A DNA stretch of 64,000 nt from Polyporus tsugae (GCA_024305745.1 JAHRBS010000003.1:1240001-1304000); one strand, 5' to 3'. Numbered from the stretch's first letter, positions 11,435-24,918 are shown. Notes: generated from the letters alone by a model not told the origin. Numbers and translations are program-made.

Positions 11435-13230
11435 CGTCCTCGTAGTGCCCTTCTACCTCTATCCGTTTCCCCCTTCCTCCCTTCGTGTAGTTACGAGCGA
11501 CACACCGCAGATATCCCTTCACATCGCATATACTGTACGTTATGATCGTCTTTTCATGGTAGTATCGCAAACATATCCAGGTCTTCGCCACTTGGCTCGC
11601 TGTCGACTTATTTCTAGTACCCTTAACTTTTTGCTGCCGCTTGCCACCTCTTGTGGCCCCCTGCAAGTTCTGACTCCGCGTAATTGTACATCACGAGATC
11701 TGCACTTCTGCATCCCACAATCACACACCACCACGAGATCTGTATCCCCATTCCACCATCGTATCGCATCGTATGTCTAGTAGCAGTCGCTCCCTGTTCT
11801 CTTTGATCCTGTCATATGAACCGATGTACAGTACGTCACCAGTCCCGTCTCGTCCGTTCCTGACAGTGACAGAATTAATAGGAGCACTCCGATTTACAGC
11901 CTTTCGATATTCCACGTCCGAGTACGGGTTCGAAACGTACATAAAACATCAAGCGTGCTGTCGGGGACTCATGGCCCACAAGTTGAGACAGCCCACCGGC
12001 TGGTCCAAGTGCCTGATGCCCAACCTTCCTTCTCCAGCTTCCTCGGGACTCGACGGCACGTCGTTGCCCCTGGCAACCAGAGTTCAACGTTCAACGTTCA
12101 ACCCCCATGCCGATATCTACTGCATTCTGGAAATTCCGTTCGCAGCGTTGGAAGTCCGGATCCCAACTCGTCGTCTGCTTGTGCCAGTGCGCGTGTGTTC
12201 CTGAGCGGCCACCACTCCATCAACGCAATCGTTATGTACTTACTGTACTCCCTGATCAGAATCGGAGCCGCTCCCTGTCCCGTCCGTGTCCGCGTCTGGT
12301 GGGTATATGCGTGTATCCAGATTTCCAGGGCTATCGATGAAGTGAAGGGCTAGTAAATTTCGATGCGAGACGAGATCTAGGAGCGAGCGCCGCACCGTTG
12401 TACAATTCCAAGTTCGTGCACCTCATGACTCCCGCTTGGCCGCCCGCTTCCCCTTAAGTCCTGTTGCGCATGCAGACCCTTGTGCCCATCGACGACCAGC
12501 GCAGAACTGTATTCCTTCCCGTGCATGCGCCGTAGCACGTATGGAATTTGAAGCGCCAGAGAGATCTCGAGTTTGACTGCGCGCAGGACGGTCAAGGATC
12601 TTCTGGCCTCGAGCATTGAATTCGAATATCGCCTGGCCATCGCGCTCGTCTGGGCGACTCGCTCCGGATAGATACAATACCAGTTCGCCATGGGGTTCAG
12701 CTTCCGGAACCCCCACCCTCTGAACCTTACAATCATACTATCGTAATGAACGCGTGTTCGGTCGCGTTCTGACGCCGCGACACGCCGTCGTCAGAATTCT
12801 CGAGCCCGGTCCAGAAGCACTGCGAGCGAGTCGAAGACCAAACCAGAGGCAAGGGTCTCAGCTTCCGACGCCGCATGAAGTGCTCGGCCTTTTTTGCAAC
12901 AGGCACCACCCGACCATAACTGCCGCGCGGAAATGACAAAGGCATCACAGATGCGCGGCGGTACGCTCGGGGCAAACAAGGTTGATCATCTGTCATGACG
13001 TCTGTGAGGGAGGGGGAGCAAGTCATGGGAGACCCCATGAGAAGCTCAAGATACGACTCAAGGGATATGAGGGTCTGGGCAGACGTCGAATGCACAGCAT
13101 ATGAATGGAAAAGGCGTACGTGGAAAGAGAACATTCATTGACCAGGACGTCACGGGGGTTACCATGAATTTTCCATGTACCTGACCGATGCGCTCCTATC
13201 GCTTCACGCTGGATACCAAGAAAGGTACAT
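11435..13230. other. Convergent intergenic region between the RING gene and ARP8
   Basis: This holds the 3' ends of two converging genes and about 1.5 kb more. Overlapping frames of 60-140 codons occur on both strands without a recognisable domain. A heptamer, GTTCAAC, is repeated three times in tandem at about 12082-12102. I see no gene. Confidence 0.4.
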
Positions 13231-16200
13231 TCAAAGGTAGAAGCAGCGCTCCTTGAGGGCGCGCATGCCGAACAGTTCCTGCGAGAAGGATGTCAACCGT
13301 CAGCAAGCACATATATGGCGACACACCAAAGAGAACGCGAGGAATGAAAGCGAAAACCCGGACTGGAACCGGAAATCGGGGTGACAGTTGACTCGCGACA
13401 TACGGGGCCGGGCCGACCCCGCGGATGAGAGATAAGCGAACTGAGCTGAGACCAACGAACCGAGATGATGGGAAAGGCAAGTGGTCCATCTCAAGAACCA
13501 AAGTGCAGGGAAGTGAACGTACCCAGTCCGCCCTGGAGACCCAAAGGTCAGCAACGCCGTCCATCTTGCCCAACACCGCGGCACCCTTCCACGCAAGCAC
13601 GCGCGGGTCAACGTCCTTGGGCGGGGGGATGATTTGGACCTTCTCCATGTTAGGCACGAGCGGCGTTGCGATGGCTTGAAGTCTGTAGCATAAACCGGGG
13701 TTAACCACACGTTAGCTATCTAGAGGGTGGATGGCCCTTAAATGAAGAAGAGCCATATACGCACCGGCTTTCGAGCGCATGCGCCATCCCAGGGACGAGT
13801 GCAGACCCGCCAATGACCAAGACCGCCTGGAGGTACTTGCGGATCTTCTCGTCTCCCCCCGCTGCTCGCGCACTGTTGAAGATAGCGACATCCAACGGCA
13901 GCTTGCTCGCCTCGAAGGCCACATCGATGTTGAAGGCGCTGAGCGGGACAGCGATAGGGATAGGCGGAGGAGGCACATGCGCCGCCGCAACTGGCGGGGC
14001 GATCGCCTTGTCGTCGAGCTGGTCGACGTCGATCACTTCCACGTTGGCGGCGTCGGACGTGGTCGACTTCTCCTTGTCTTTTCCCTTTTCTTCTGGCTCT
14101 ATGGGCTTGTCGGCCGACTCAGGTTCCTCTTTGACCTTGGCGTCTTGCTCCTCCTTCTCTTTTGCGTCGTCACCAGTCATCTTGTCCGCCTCTTTCTCCT
14201 TGCCCTTTTCATCCTTCTCGTCCTTCTCACCGGATTCTGCGTCATCCATCACCACGTCGCCGTCCGGGTCTTCCTTCGTGTCATTGGCCGTTTGGGGGGG
14301 TTCCTCCGCGGTGGGAGTGACGGGGCCCGTCGCTGAAGCTATAGCATGGACACCCAGAGTCAGTTTAAAATCACTCAAATGCCACTTGCTGGAGCCTACC
14401 GCTCGCGCCCGGTTGGGGAGACACAGCGAGAGACTGTCCCTCAGTAGTTGCTGGGGTCTGAAAAGCAGGAGTGACGATCGGCGGGGCCTGGTCAATTGCA
14501 ATAGGCGGAGGAAGTACGGGGAACAGATGTTGCGTGGAAATCATCATCGCCTGGGTCTGTAGACAACCATCCAGAAGCGGATCAGCGTCGCTCCACCGAC
14601 ATCTATTGGAACGGCGACCAAACGACTCACGTATCGCTCAGAGAACTTGTCCGCACCCTGCTCTACCATATCTTCAGCCATATCCGGCGCACGCATCAGG
14701 AAGCGCATTCCAGCTCTCTTCTGCTCGAACTCAATCACGCGAGGTTCGAATAGGCACTGAATGTAGCTTAGTCGAGGATCATGAATCGCCAATAGAAACT
14801 CATACCATGGGGGCGAGGATGATCTCGTCATACGCACGGAGACCGTACTTTTCCGTGGCATTGCCGGGTCGTCGAACAAAGAAGTCGTACAGGTTGAGTG
14901 CGACATCTCCCTATGAGAGAAGATGAATCATGAGCAGTCCACACACCCCGCCACTCGTGACCCACCTCTGCCAGCGTGCATAGTCGTGCCTTCAGATCCT
15001 CTATTACGCCCCAGTCATATGAACGCGCGAGGATCAGGTCGCGGTAGGGGAAGCCGATCTTCTCGAGCATGACATACAGGAACTCAGTGATGTCGTTTCC
15101 GCCCATACTGAGAACCATCCTGTTATGCCAGTCAGAGGCGGAGGGCATAAGGGGGTAGAGAGTGGTTACCTAGTGTCAGCGATGACCAGCCCGTCGTCCA
15201 CGCATGCAATGCTCGTCTTAACGGCACCCATGTCCACGACGCAAGCATTTGAGATACCGGCACCGTAGGTTGCAGCAAGCGATTCCTGTGCAAGCCGACG
15301 TAAGCAGGGGTACATGACGAAACCACAAACGCCAGTACTTGCTGCCCGCAAATCTGTTTGAAGGCCATATCGACGAGGATGATCCTGACGAGTGCTTCGA
15401 CGTATGAACGGTCATAGTAGTCTGGAATTACCAGGACGACAGAGTGGTCCTAGTACGTTCAATAAGCAGCAGCTCGTCGTGTTAGGTATGGTGAAGCCAC
15501 CAACCTTGAATGCGCTCGGCTCGATCCCTTTCATCTTCAGGGCTTCGCGAAGGATGACTTCAATGTCACTGAGGACTAGTTGAGCGGAGGGGTAGTCGCG
15601 CGTATTGAAATTGCCGCCGTATATTGGCCATCTCACAGCATAGCCCATCTCCTCTGGGTTGGCTAACCGGAGTGCCGCGTCACCCACAAGATACGGCTCC
15701 TCCGAAGAGGATATCCAATCCACGCTGTAGGGGTCATTGACCTCAGGGATGATCTCCGGTTTGAACTGTGCGTTGAAGGTCGTCGCAATACTTGCCGCGT
15801 TCGTCGTTACTCGTAGCTTGTAGAATCGCATTCGGTCTCGTAGCGAGACAGTGATCGCGGCGACCTTTGCGTCGAACTGATATATGGCTCAATTCGGGAT
15901 TCATACGTTCGGTCCACAGCATCATATGCACGCACAGGATCGTCCGAAGCTATGGCGACTGCGTACTCATCTCCTGCCGGGGCAGTCGTAGAGGGGGTCG
16001 ACCGTTTGCGCTCTTCTCGAGGTCGCGAAATCCCTTCGACGTAATTCTGGGGAGGAACTGCAGATGTTTGCTTGCGGGCGATGACATTGGGGATGGTCAA
16101 GGGTGTCACGTCGGAGGCGCGTCCTATTCGGAGAAAACGGGACCCAAGATGAATCACAATGACTTTGGCACCTCGTCTTGCCTGGGCGACGCGTTAAGCA

Positions 16201-16483
16201 GACACCAAAACTACACGAAGGCGGCGTACCTCTGTAGGAGTGGCGGCTCCTGCTTCATCCAGCCGGGCCCTGTGCGCACGGGTTGCGTTTCTCGCCCATA
16301 CCGTGTGGGACTCTGCCTTCAGATATGTTGAACCGACGTGTTTCGGATTGGGCCTGTTGATGTCTCATCACGTTGGCTGACTGGATGAGGACGGTACTGC
16401 GGTACTCACGCAAGGGGGACATGGAACGAAGTGTACCGCAAGGCAGACTCGTCTCGTTTCGCGTTTGGAATCCCTCGAGGCAT
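13231..16483 (-). CDS. ARP8: Actin-related protein 8, INO80 chromatin-remodelling complex subunit
   Basis: Start is the ATG at 16483 (MPRGIPNAKRDES), joined by a 60-base intron to APNPKHVGSTYLKAES, the usual Arp8 opening. Further exons give VIVIHLGSRFLRIGRA (first actin-fold nucleotide loop), YAVRWPIYGGNFNTRD, and ACVVDMGAVKTSIACVDDG (second nucleotide loop). The C-terminus is ELFGMRALKERCFYL then stop at 13231. Arp8 works in the nucleus, where with Arp4 and actin it binds extranucleosomal DNA and nucleosomes for INO80. A long acidic insertion, rich in Lys and Glu with DGDVVMDDAES (about 14010-14330), interrupts the actin fold near subdomain 4 and is likely disordered. There are about ten short introns. 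It converges with the RING gene. Confidence 0.93.
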
Positions 16484-16679
16484 TGAACTGGGAGAGGGTC
16501 CGGGTCGTCAGAGAAAGCACGCAGAAGAGAAGAGAGTGACAGGGATGGGAGGACAGGGATATATTCTCGCATAGCGCTCTGCACAACGCCTCGAAGACTG
16601 TCCGAGAAGTTCAGTTGGACCTTCCATCCATCTCCGCCAATCAAAGCCTCATGATCATCAGTGGCGGAACATTTACAAC
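16484..16679. promoter_or_regulatory. Likely ARP8 promoter, shared with the 5' flank of tRNA-Pro
   Basis: Only about 196 bases separate the ARP8 start codon (minus strand) from the tRNA gene (plus strand), so the ARP8 promoter must lie here or extend through the tRNA gene. No TATA box is obvious. Inferred from gene arrangement only. Confidence 0.35.
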
Positions 16680-16764
16680 GGCCTGGTGGTCTAGTAGTAT
16701 GATTCCTTCTTAGGGCGATTGTAGCATTTGGAGGAGGTCCCGGGTTCAATTCCCGGCCAGGCCC
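16680..16764 (+). tRNA. tRNA-Pro (anticodon AGG) with a short intron
   Basis: The acceptor stem GGCCTGG pairs with CCAGGCC, and the T arm is CCGGG-TTCAATT-CCCGG (B box). The D arm carries TGGTCTAGTAGTATGA (A box). The anticodon stem CCTTC pairs with GGAGG around the loop TTAGGG, giving anticodon AGG. About 13 extra bases between position 37 and the 3' half of the stem (CGATTGTAGCATT) are the intron, placed where nuclear tRNA introns normally sit. Without it the tRNA is 72 bases long; CCA is not encoded. Confidence 0.93.
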
Positions 16765-16772
16765 TTTGTTTT
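16765..16772 (+). terminator. RNA polymerase III terminator of tRNA-Pro
   Basis: TTTGTTTT follows the discriminator base directly; the run of four T is a sufficient Pol III stop signal. Confidence 0.7.
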
Positions 16773-19700
16773 AACTAGCTTCCGATGTTTTTGCTGCCTC
16801 GTCAGCCAGTCGTATGCGACACGACTCCTCTCCAAGGTAAGTACTGAAGTTGTGGTGGCACGCTGCTTGCAGAGCAGTACTACCAAGAATAGTCTCGATG
16901 ACGGAGGTCTGTGTACCTGGACTGGTTTTGATTATGGTCGCTGATTTGATTTTGTCAATAGAGGCGCAGCGAGTATGATTGGGGCTCCTTCTCCCCACTG
17001 AACAGTGAATTCAACATTGGCTATGAATGGCCGCGGCCCTCAACTGAAACCTATCTTCTCACTGAGACCGGGCCAATTCCATCAAGGCTGTCCTCACTAT
17101 ACGACGTCAGCGCGTGCGTAGACCGCCATCCATGTTGTGGTTACGCATCGCTACTGCAATCATTGCACAGTACGGGCAAACTGTAGCCTCATGAAGCTCA
17201 GCCCGGTGGTCATCATGAATGGCTGCGTGATGTTCAGTGAGAAGACAGCACGATACACGTATCAATACTGTATCACTTGGGCGAAGGTGTATTATTGATG
17301 ACCTACTATTTTGTTGGCTTCGCTGACCTCCTGATTCAACAGGCTGAGCAAGCACATGCGTCGAACCAAAGTGATATGTGTGATGGATATCCAAATAATC
17401 ACTACTCTTCGAGGCTCACGGGTCATAAGGTAGGTGATGATCGCCATGGCGTGCACCTCTCAGCTGCGCGGATCACTAATGAACCTCCACCGATGGTTTC
17501 AATGTAGATGCTCTTCGTTGATCTCCTGCAGAAGTGCACGAAGCAGTCTCAATTCCCAGACCGAGGGTTCTCGGCTGAATCCGTAGCGGTCACACGCGGA
17601 CCCAATGTGAGAACTTAGGACTTCATGACAGTAAGGCTAACGACTTGTCTATTCGTGAAGCTGACCAAGGAGTCGACCTCGGCACGATACCCTGCGGACT
17701 CAGTTCCCAAGAATACAGTACCTCGCTCTCCACTGTTGCAACGGCTTCCAACTCGCGCTGACCATTTGTAGTAGGCAGAAGAGGCGATGAGCTGCAGGGA
17801 TCCATGTCGTCTTCGCTCCGCACTGAAGTCTGGCCTCGCTTCCCCTCCATCTCGGCGGAACGTCGTTCGGTTGATTTTTATCTACTGTTGACGACTATTC
17901 CGATGGATCCGCCGGTGGTGTGAACTGCCAGTGAACATCCCGGCGAAAGAAGGATGCGGGCGGATTTTATCGGAAACCAATACATTCTTTCAGGCAGTGA
18001 GTCTCCCAACACTCTGTGTCGAATCTCGCCCTGTGCCCGGTTTCTCTCATCAGGCTGCAGGCCTGCTCCGAACGCATCTCAAAAATATAATCTTGCTACG
18101 GCTAGTTTCGCTATTCTCCGTGCGGTCTCGGACGGCGGAGTCAAACGCTCTAGGCCGGTGTCTTACCAGTATTACCGGCGTTCGTTATCAAGTCCCACAC
18201 CTTGCTCACCTCCGTCGCCGCCCTCAAGCCAACCGCGTAGTTACTTCTTCGTGTTACATCCTACCGCCCCCCTAACGAAGACATGTATGTCAGAAGAGCG
18301 GCAAACATCGGGGTACTACGATAATTTTATCTGGAGGTTTCCTGTTTGCAGGGCACAGCTGGACCGCCTGTATTTTCGTCATATCGAGATAGACTCTCAA
18401 GACCAACGATTTACCAAGTATAGATATGTCGGACATGTGTGTCCCGGACAGCGGTCGCTGTGATTCTGAAAATGCGTGACACTTGCCTACATCGCCAGCC
18501 TGTCGAATATTTATACATGTCGACCAGCCCCCATGTGGATCGCGTACATAATACTACATTGAAGTCAGGTCACTGGCCAATACCGAGAGTGGATACCACA
18601 ACACATGATTGAACGGTTTGTTAATTATTTCCTGCACTTCTGTCCCAGGGTTTGGTCGAGCGGCGGCACCTGGAATATTATTCCTCCCTCGAACCTCCAG
18701 GTGCGAGACGACAAGTCAGGTCAGCGATCAATGGCGGTCTTCAAGAGTCTGTGAAAGCATTTTGGACAAAGCTCACACAGACCGCCGATGGAAGGCGACG
18801 CTCGTCCGGTCATGCCAACGCCGCCGGGTCGCAACGCTAACACTCGATAATTTTGGAGCGACTACATGTCTACGAGTCGGAGACAGGAATTGTCAATGTT
18901 CTAGAGCAATCGCCTCACCTTAAGCCACGTTTCAAGGGCGGGAGCAAACGATGTCTCGGTCCTAGTACAGCTCAACCGCGATCAAGGGCAGATCCTCAGC
19001 GAGCCGCGCTCAGGTGCAATGTGCGACCCACGTGGCTCGAGTGCAACGGAGCATAGCGTTGCGTCGACGGAAGGTGGTACTTATTACGATTTACTCGGAA
19101 ACCGCATAGAAGTTGCTTGGCCAAAGTCATGGTTGCCGACCCCGTATATTCTCGCCCATATCGACCTCTGAGCACTTGGTACAGTCAACATATGGGTAAA
19201 AGCAATGTACAGCGAAATCTTATGAGGTAGCAAGAGTATACATATGCTAAGTCGAAACCGTTGGCGGTCGGCCCTTTGAGTAACGGCAGAGAGATATGCG
19301 ATCGGAGCGGCATATGGTTGTCCCTGTGCGACGAGGACTTCGATAGTCAGCAACTGGAACGTCACTGGTGCATGTAGGCATTGGTGATACGCTGGGTGAA
19401 TGGACCTCTGAACCGGCCGCCTTGAGTATGCCAATAGGTATCAAGTCATGGTAGATAATTGGCGGCTATGGAAGTTGAACCAAACGCTGTGCGTATTGAG
19501 CCGGCCACCGGCATCTGGAGAGAGAGCGTCAGAGAGGAAAATGGATGATCAACAGTAACGATTATCCCTTAGGGAGAACAAAGGCTATCAGGGGACATAC
19601 TGCGTGTTTCCACCTTGATTGAAGGTTGGCTATGGGCTGCTATGGGCTGTGGATGACTCGGAACGAGTAGGAGACGGCGCCCGCTAGCTTAGTAAAGATG

Positions 19701-21992
19701 AGCCTGGAGCCACATGGGCGCACAAGTGTGGCGGCTCTTCCAAGTCATGCCGAGACACTCATTGCGGCCTTTGTTCTTTCGGCGTATCAGTCAGTGGCGG
19801 TCAGAGATGAAGCAAGCGTCGATGAAGCGCAGTGGTAGGAGGGAAGTGGAGACACTGTGTCGAGTCTGGCCACGCGAGTTCACTTGGCGGGAGATCACTC
19901 CGAGATCACGATCGGGCGGTGTGGGCAGAGGACGAGTCCGGCGGTTCGCAGTTTTCTCTTGGACCTCCATCTCCCACACACGATGCCACCTTTCCTTAAT
20001 CCGTCTCAATGCGTGGGTACCTCAGCTAGCGTACTCGCGAACGAAACGGATGTTTCATCCACCGACACGCCGAACCGTGCGACCAGGCGATTCCACTACT
20101 ATGCTTTGCTTGCCTCGGTCCTGCCCTGCAACGCGCTACAGCCCCACAAGCGTTGATTCAGCACGTTTCTTTGCGTCGGATGCCTCTCGCACCGTGAACT
20201 CAACCGAGGGATGACGCGTTCTACACTAGGGGTCAGAATCCAGCCGATGGTGCGTAATCGACGGTACCGGTACGTTGCATACATGGACCTCCGCTCTATC
20301 GTCACTGAGCATGGTACATTAAAAGCGATCTCCGTTTAACGTGGCCGTGGGACTGTCCTCCATGTTCCCTGGCGGGCTGCGACCCCCGTCTAAGGATGCC
20401 TGGCCAGTGGCGGGAGGGGCGATTCTCGAGCAAGCTTTGCTTTTCGGTCCGATTACAAGTTCATCGCCACTGGATAGATCTGATGTGCGTAACCAACTCC
20501 CCGATCCGTTTTTAATTACATTGGTCTGTTCATGCTCCCCAAAGCGGGATAGTTTACAGTATGCCTAACACGATTGGGCACTCAGCCGGCTGTTTCCTCA
20601 ATTGAGCCTCGATCTAAGCAGATGCCAGCGGCAAAGACAGTCCCAGTCTCCTTGCGTCTCCCAGCCATGATCATGACTGGGATGACTTCGGGGCGTGGCT
20701 TACAGGTGCCGTCCATTCAATGCATCGCTGCATGACTCGAACGGGGTCTCGGAGTACTCTGATACCGTATGCCAGTCATCTCCAGGTCATCTCTCACCAT
20801 GGCAGGGATGCGATCGCGATGCGAGACCATATCCGTGCTGTCGCGGCAATGTCGTCGAGACTCCATCTTCGTTCAAAGATCTCGCGTCGTGTGGCTTTTG
20901 GGTTCCCCAGAACGATCCACAGCGCCCGGGGGGAGATGGTCCGTGGACCTTGTTTTTGCATAGCTTTGGGGCACCTGTGCCTTAGTGTATCATGATTGTC
21001 GCCTGGGATTACAGAGCCGGTCCTATCATTCGATCTGAGCATTGACATGCAGACATTTAGTGATGCTGCGAATTGCGTGCGACTCATGCAGTTTATCAGT
21101 CCTCGGGCGGCATTCATCTATTACTCATCCAGCGGTATCATGCACGAGCAGCCTGGAGGTGGGCTAGGTTCGTGGTAACGCTACTCGAGTTCCGTTACTT
21201 GGGAAGACACGGCATAGCCTGACCGTGAGGAGCATGATGGCGCTCATAACCCTGATGTACGAACTCCTGGAATGGAAACCAGCCACACTTTTCTCGCTTT
21301 CACTAGGAATCGTGCACGTAAGTCCTGCGCTGTTCGTTTCAAATCGGCGGGGGGTTGGGTGTGACCGGGGTACACGGACACCCAGACCTTGACATGCCCG
21401 CAAACGTAGTCTCATTTGGTGTTTGGATGTCTGTCAAAGGCGGTCATGGCCAGGCGAGTTGTGACAAGTGACATAGGCCCAAAATGCGGTGGACGTGTCT
21501 TGTGACTGTGACGCGCCGGCATGGAACGAAAGGGACAGTCTGCTCGTCAGATGAGTCCTCTCCGACACTCCGGGTCAATGTGAAGAACAAGGGCCTCGCA
21601 GTCAGTGATTGACATGTTACTGCCTGATATAGGATTCTGCACGACCATTCCGCGTCTCCGAACACATCCGAGCCCGTGGAGAGAACGGTTCAAGCGGTCA
21701 ACGCAACGTTACGCCACCTCTCCATGGTCACGGCCCGCTCGCTCCTCACAGCCAGATCTGTGCGGGATAGACACTTCGTCTCAAGCGGCGTAGTTTACCA
21801 ACAAGATTTCTTGCATCATGTGGATTGGTCCATGGGATGTGACGCACACGTTACCTGGTGGTAGTCAGAGCGCACAGCCGATGTTCCCTGTCCTATATAA
21901 CTTGGGACGTGTGGACGGAGCATGACAGCCAACAGACACTTCTCTTCCCATCTCAATCCCTAGACATATCTGTCCGACGACGTCAATCGAAC
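16773..21992. other. Gene-poor block, no gene recognised
   Basis: Five kilobases with only short frames (under 170 codons), overlapping on both strands. Donor-type hexamers are few and show no marked strand excess, unlike the 3.6-9.7 kb block. A short tandem CTATGGG repeat lies near 19630. I found no terminal inverted repeats, long direct repeats or transposase motifs by eye. The last few hundred bases should hold the promoter of the zinc-cluster gene. Confidence 0.4.
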
Positions 21993-24080
21993 ATGGCAAC
22001 TCCTCTGGAACGTGGCAAAGCGTGCTCGCGGTGCAGGTCAGTTTCTCCTCGAAGACCACACTTTTCTGCCATACTAACCTACTTGATTGTACAGGCGGCG
22101 CAAAATGGTACGCATTGGGCAATATTTGCTTCATATGGATGCTAACGGTCGAACCACTCGATAGCGTTGCGATGGACAACGTCCCGCCTGCAATCAATGT
22201 GTCCGTACAGAACGTGGGGAGGATTGCGAGTACCTTGACGGACCGGGGCCGACACAGAATCAGATCCTTGAGGGCGAAATCGCGCGCCTTGAAACCAGAA
22301 TCGCCAGTATCACCGCTGGACAGGCGCCACTGAGGTTGTACGACCCTTACGCCGCGTGGAACGAGGCGCAACGAAACGCTCAAGCTCAGCACAACGCCAA
22401 TGATCCCTCGCGCACTCTGTACGTCAATCGCTTCTCTTCGTGACATAGTCGCTTCTGATGAGCGCGATTACTTGTCAGTGTCCAACATTTCGTCAGGCAT
22501 GCGACCGAGTTCGGATTTTTCCTTGACATACACCGCTTTTTAGACAGAGTATTCACGCAGTCCCCGAGCCGAAGCCAGAGCATGGGAATCCTCCTCGGGG
22601 TGATCTACCTCCTCGGCGCGAAGTTCTCAAACAACCCGCAGATGTTGGCTCAGGAGCAGACGTACCTCACTCGTGCTCTGCAGGGTCTTCCGACCGCCCT
22701 CCCTGAAGACCCCCGCAGCGCCATCTACGTTATGCAGGCCGAAGTCCTTCTCGCCAACTACTTCTTCAACGGCAATCGTCAACTGGAAGGAGTGTACCAC
22801 ACGAATGCCGCAGTCTCGATCGCGATGGCTTCCAAGTTACACTCCATCCGCTCGGCCGGTCGTAGCAGGAGCGGGGATTCGTCAACCTACAGACTCCCTC
22901 CTCCCGCTGACGCTCTGGAAGAAGGGGAGCGTATCAACGGCTTCTGGACGGTGTTTACTCTTGACCGATGTTGGGCAATTGCTTCCGGCTCTACCCCCGC
23001 CTTCACGGATGACGAAGCCACCGGCACCCAGATCGATACTCCGTGGCCCATGGACCTGCCCATGTACCAGAGCGTGAGTACATTACTTAGATCTTTCCCC
23101 GGCGCCGTTACTCACTAGCATTCCTGCAATACAGCGTCCGCTCCCCAACGACTTCCGCACGAAGAACACGGTGAAGTCCTTTATCGCGGGAGCCGACGGC
23201 GATGCGAACATGAGAAGCCAGAGCCTCTTGGCGATGCACGCGAAGGCGGCGATATTGTATGAGAGCGCAACCCGGCTGGCCTCGCGGTATAACCCCTGTA
23301 GGTCCATCAGACTTATCCCCACATCCTCCGATTCCTGATTCTCTACCGAGACGAATTAGCATCCCAAGCGAGCTTCTTGTCGTTGGACAACCGTATCGAA
23401 CGCTTCAAACAGGCCTTGCCGCGCATCGACCAATTCGACCCCATGCGTGCCGACGTTGTCCGGGAGGCCCTTCTCACACACACCCTCGCCCACTGTGCGA
23501 CCATCCAGCTGCACACGCCTCTTGTTCAGGACCGAGTCACCGCAAACAGCCGCACGTACCACGCGGCGCACGCAGCGATCGCTAACTTGAACCTCCGGCA
23601 CGTCAACAATGCTCCCATTCTCCACTGCATGAACCCGTTCAATGGGGTGAGTCGCATCTGTGCCCATTGCATCCCACCCTTCGGCCCTACTACCGCTCCG
23701 TCCCTTACCCTGCACCCGCCACCCACGGAACCGAACCCGGCGCACGAACGCTGATCACTACCACTTGCTCCCAATAGATTTTATGGGCATCGGTGGCGAG
23801 GGTGATCTCGCAGGGGATAGCGACCGGGCGGCGTCTGCGCGCCGCAGGCGCAGGGGGCGCCTCGCAGGGGGCGCCAGACGAACACACGCTCCAATCAGAC
23901 ATGGAGAGGGTTGTGACGATCATGAACCAGAACGCGACGTTCTCGCCGCTGATGAGTACGTCGACGCCCGCGTCGTGCCTCTTTCTCCATGCTGATCGAA
24001 TCATCCATTGCTCACGCGCATCGGTTTTACCGTCGACAGATACACAGGTCGGCTCGCTCCGGTCGGCGCGCGGGTCCTGA
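21993..24080 (+). CDS. Zn(II)2Cys6 fungal transcription factor
   Basis: The first three exons splice into a binuclear zinc cluster: CSRCRRRKMRCDG, then CNQC and a final Cys in GEDCEYLDG, with six metal-binding Cys in the standard spacing. Two introns interrupt the cluster itself (about 22036-22093 and 22107-22168). The linker QILEGEIARLETRIASI should form a short dimerising coiled coil. Later exons carry the fungal-specific middle homology region: an exon with FGFFLDIHRF and SMGILLGVIYLLGAKFS, then GFWTVFTLDRCWAIASG, then ERFKQALPRIDQFDP, then ILWASVARVISQGIATG. The C-terminal exon gives a PLMNTQVGSLRSARG end with stop at 24080. Such proteins act in the nucleus on metabolic genes. The target is unknown; no partner metabolic cluster is visible nearby. 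Confidence 0.9.
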
Positions 24081-24918
24081 ACGAGAACAAGGTCAAGCGT
24101 CGCAGTCGAACTGTATTCGCACCGAACGCGCGTGCGTACACGTTGTACATAATATTTGGTATAGAAGGCGAAGTAGGAGGAGCACAGCTACCACCTGTTT
24201 TCATCACCGTTACAGTTTCCGTTTCTTGTTCACTGTATTTTCGTTTTCCCACGCCGCCATTCGTTCTCATCACCGTGACCATGGACCCTAATATCTATTT
24301 GCCCCTACTGTATGACTAACCGCTCCTGTATCGCTATAGAACAGCGCCATTGCAGACTACTCTTGCTTCTCCTTCTGGCCCGCTGTCACGGGAGCAGGGG
24401 TTTTACCACTTGTGTTTATCCATAGATGCTTTCCGTATTAGATGATCCGCTCTCTCGATGGACTCATACGATGGACTATACGTACTCTGTATCTTGACCT
24501 ACGCACTGTATCTCGCGGATGTCGTACATAATCATAGATCTGTCTGTGTCCGCACCGCACTCGAGGCCCATCAACGATCGTTCATTTGAACAGCCCAATG
24601 CACTTACGTATCGCCAGTCGCACTGAATAAGTCGATACGCACATATGTCCTACGATATACTAACGGGACCGTGATCGATATCCATGTTCCTCCCTGTCCT
24701 CTTCCCTATTAGAGTTACATATTTTCAGCACTACACACTTGCAACACATCATACTTAATGTGATCCTGCGCAACCCAAATACTGATCTATACACCACGGA
24801 CATACCCGAGACCAGATCAATTACATATCCATCATGGCGGGCGAACTCCAAACATGAACATCTCACCATCTCTCCCGCTCGGAGAAGCGTTGTCTGAACC
24901 TTCGAGTACTTACAGTCC
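24081..24918. other. Convergent intergenic region
   Basis: About 840 bases, locally AT-richer, between the 3' ends of the zinc-cluster gene and the 917-residue protein gene. It holds their 3' untranslated regions. The 104-codon plus-strand frame from 24008 overlaps the last exon of the regulator and has no domain. No gene seen. Confidence 0.45.

Noticed and set aside
12082..12102. Triple tandem GTTCAAC, with an inverse GTTGAAC pair near 51331
   Set aside because: Short, low-complexity and unrelated contexts; nothing ties the two sites together.
12377..13134. Overlapping minus-strand frames of 97-133 codons between the RING gene and ARP8
   Set aside because: Three frames overlap with no domain or splice context, so none is favoured as a gene.
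16773..21992. Possible LTR retrotransposon or decayed element in the second gene-poor block
   Set aside because: No paired long repeats, primer-binding site, integrase or reverse transcriptase motif could be seen by eye.
24008..24319. A 104-codon plus-strand frame at the end of the zinc-cluster gene
   Set aside because: Splicing at about 23957-24039 gives a regulator C-terminus (PLMNTQVGS...) like related proteins, leaving this frame as 3' untranslated sequence.
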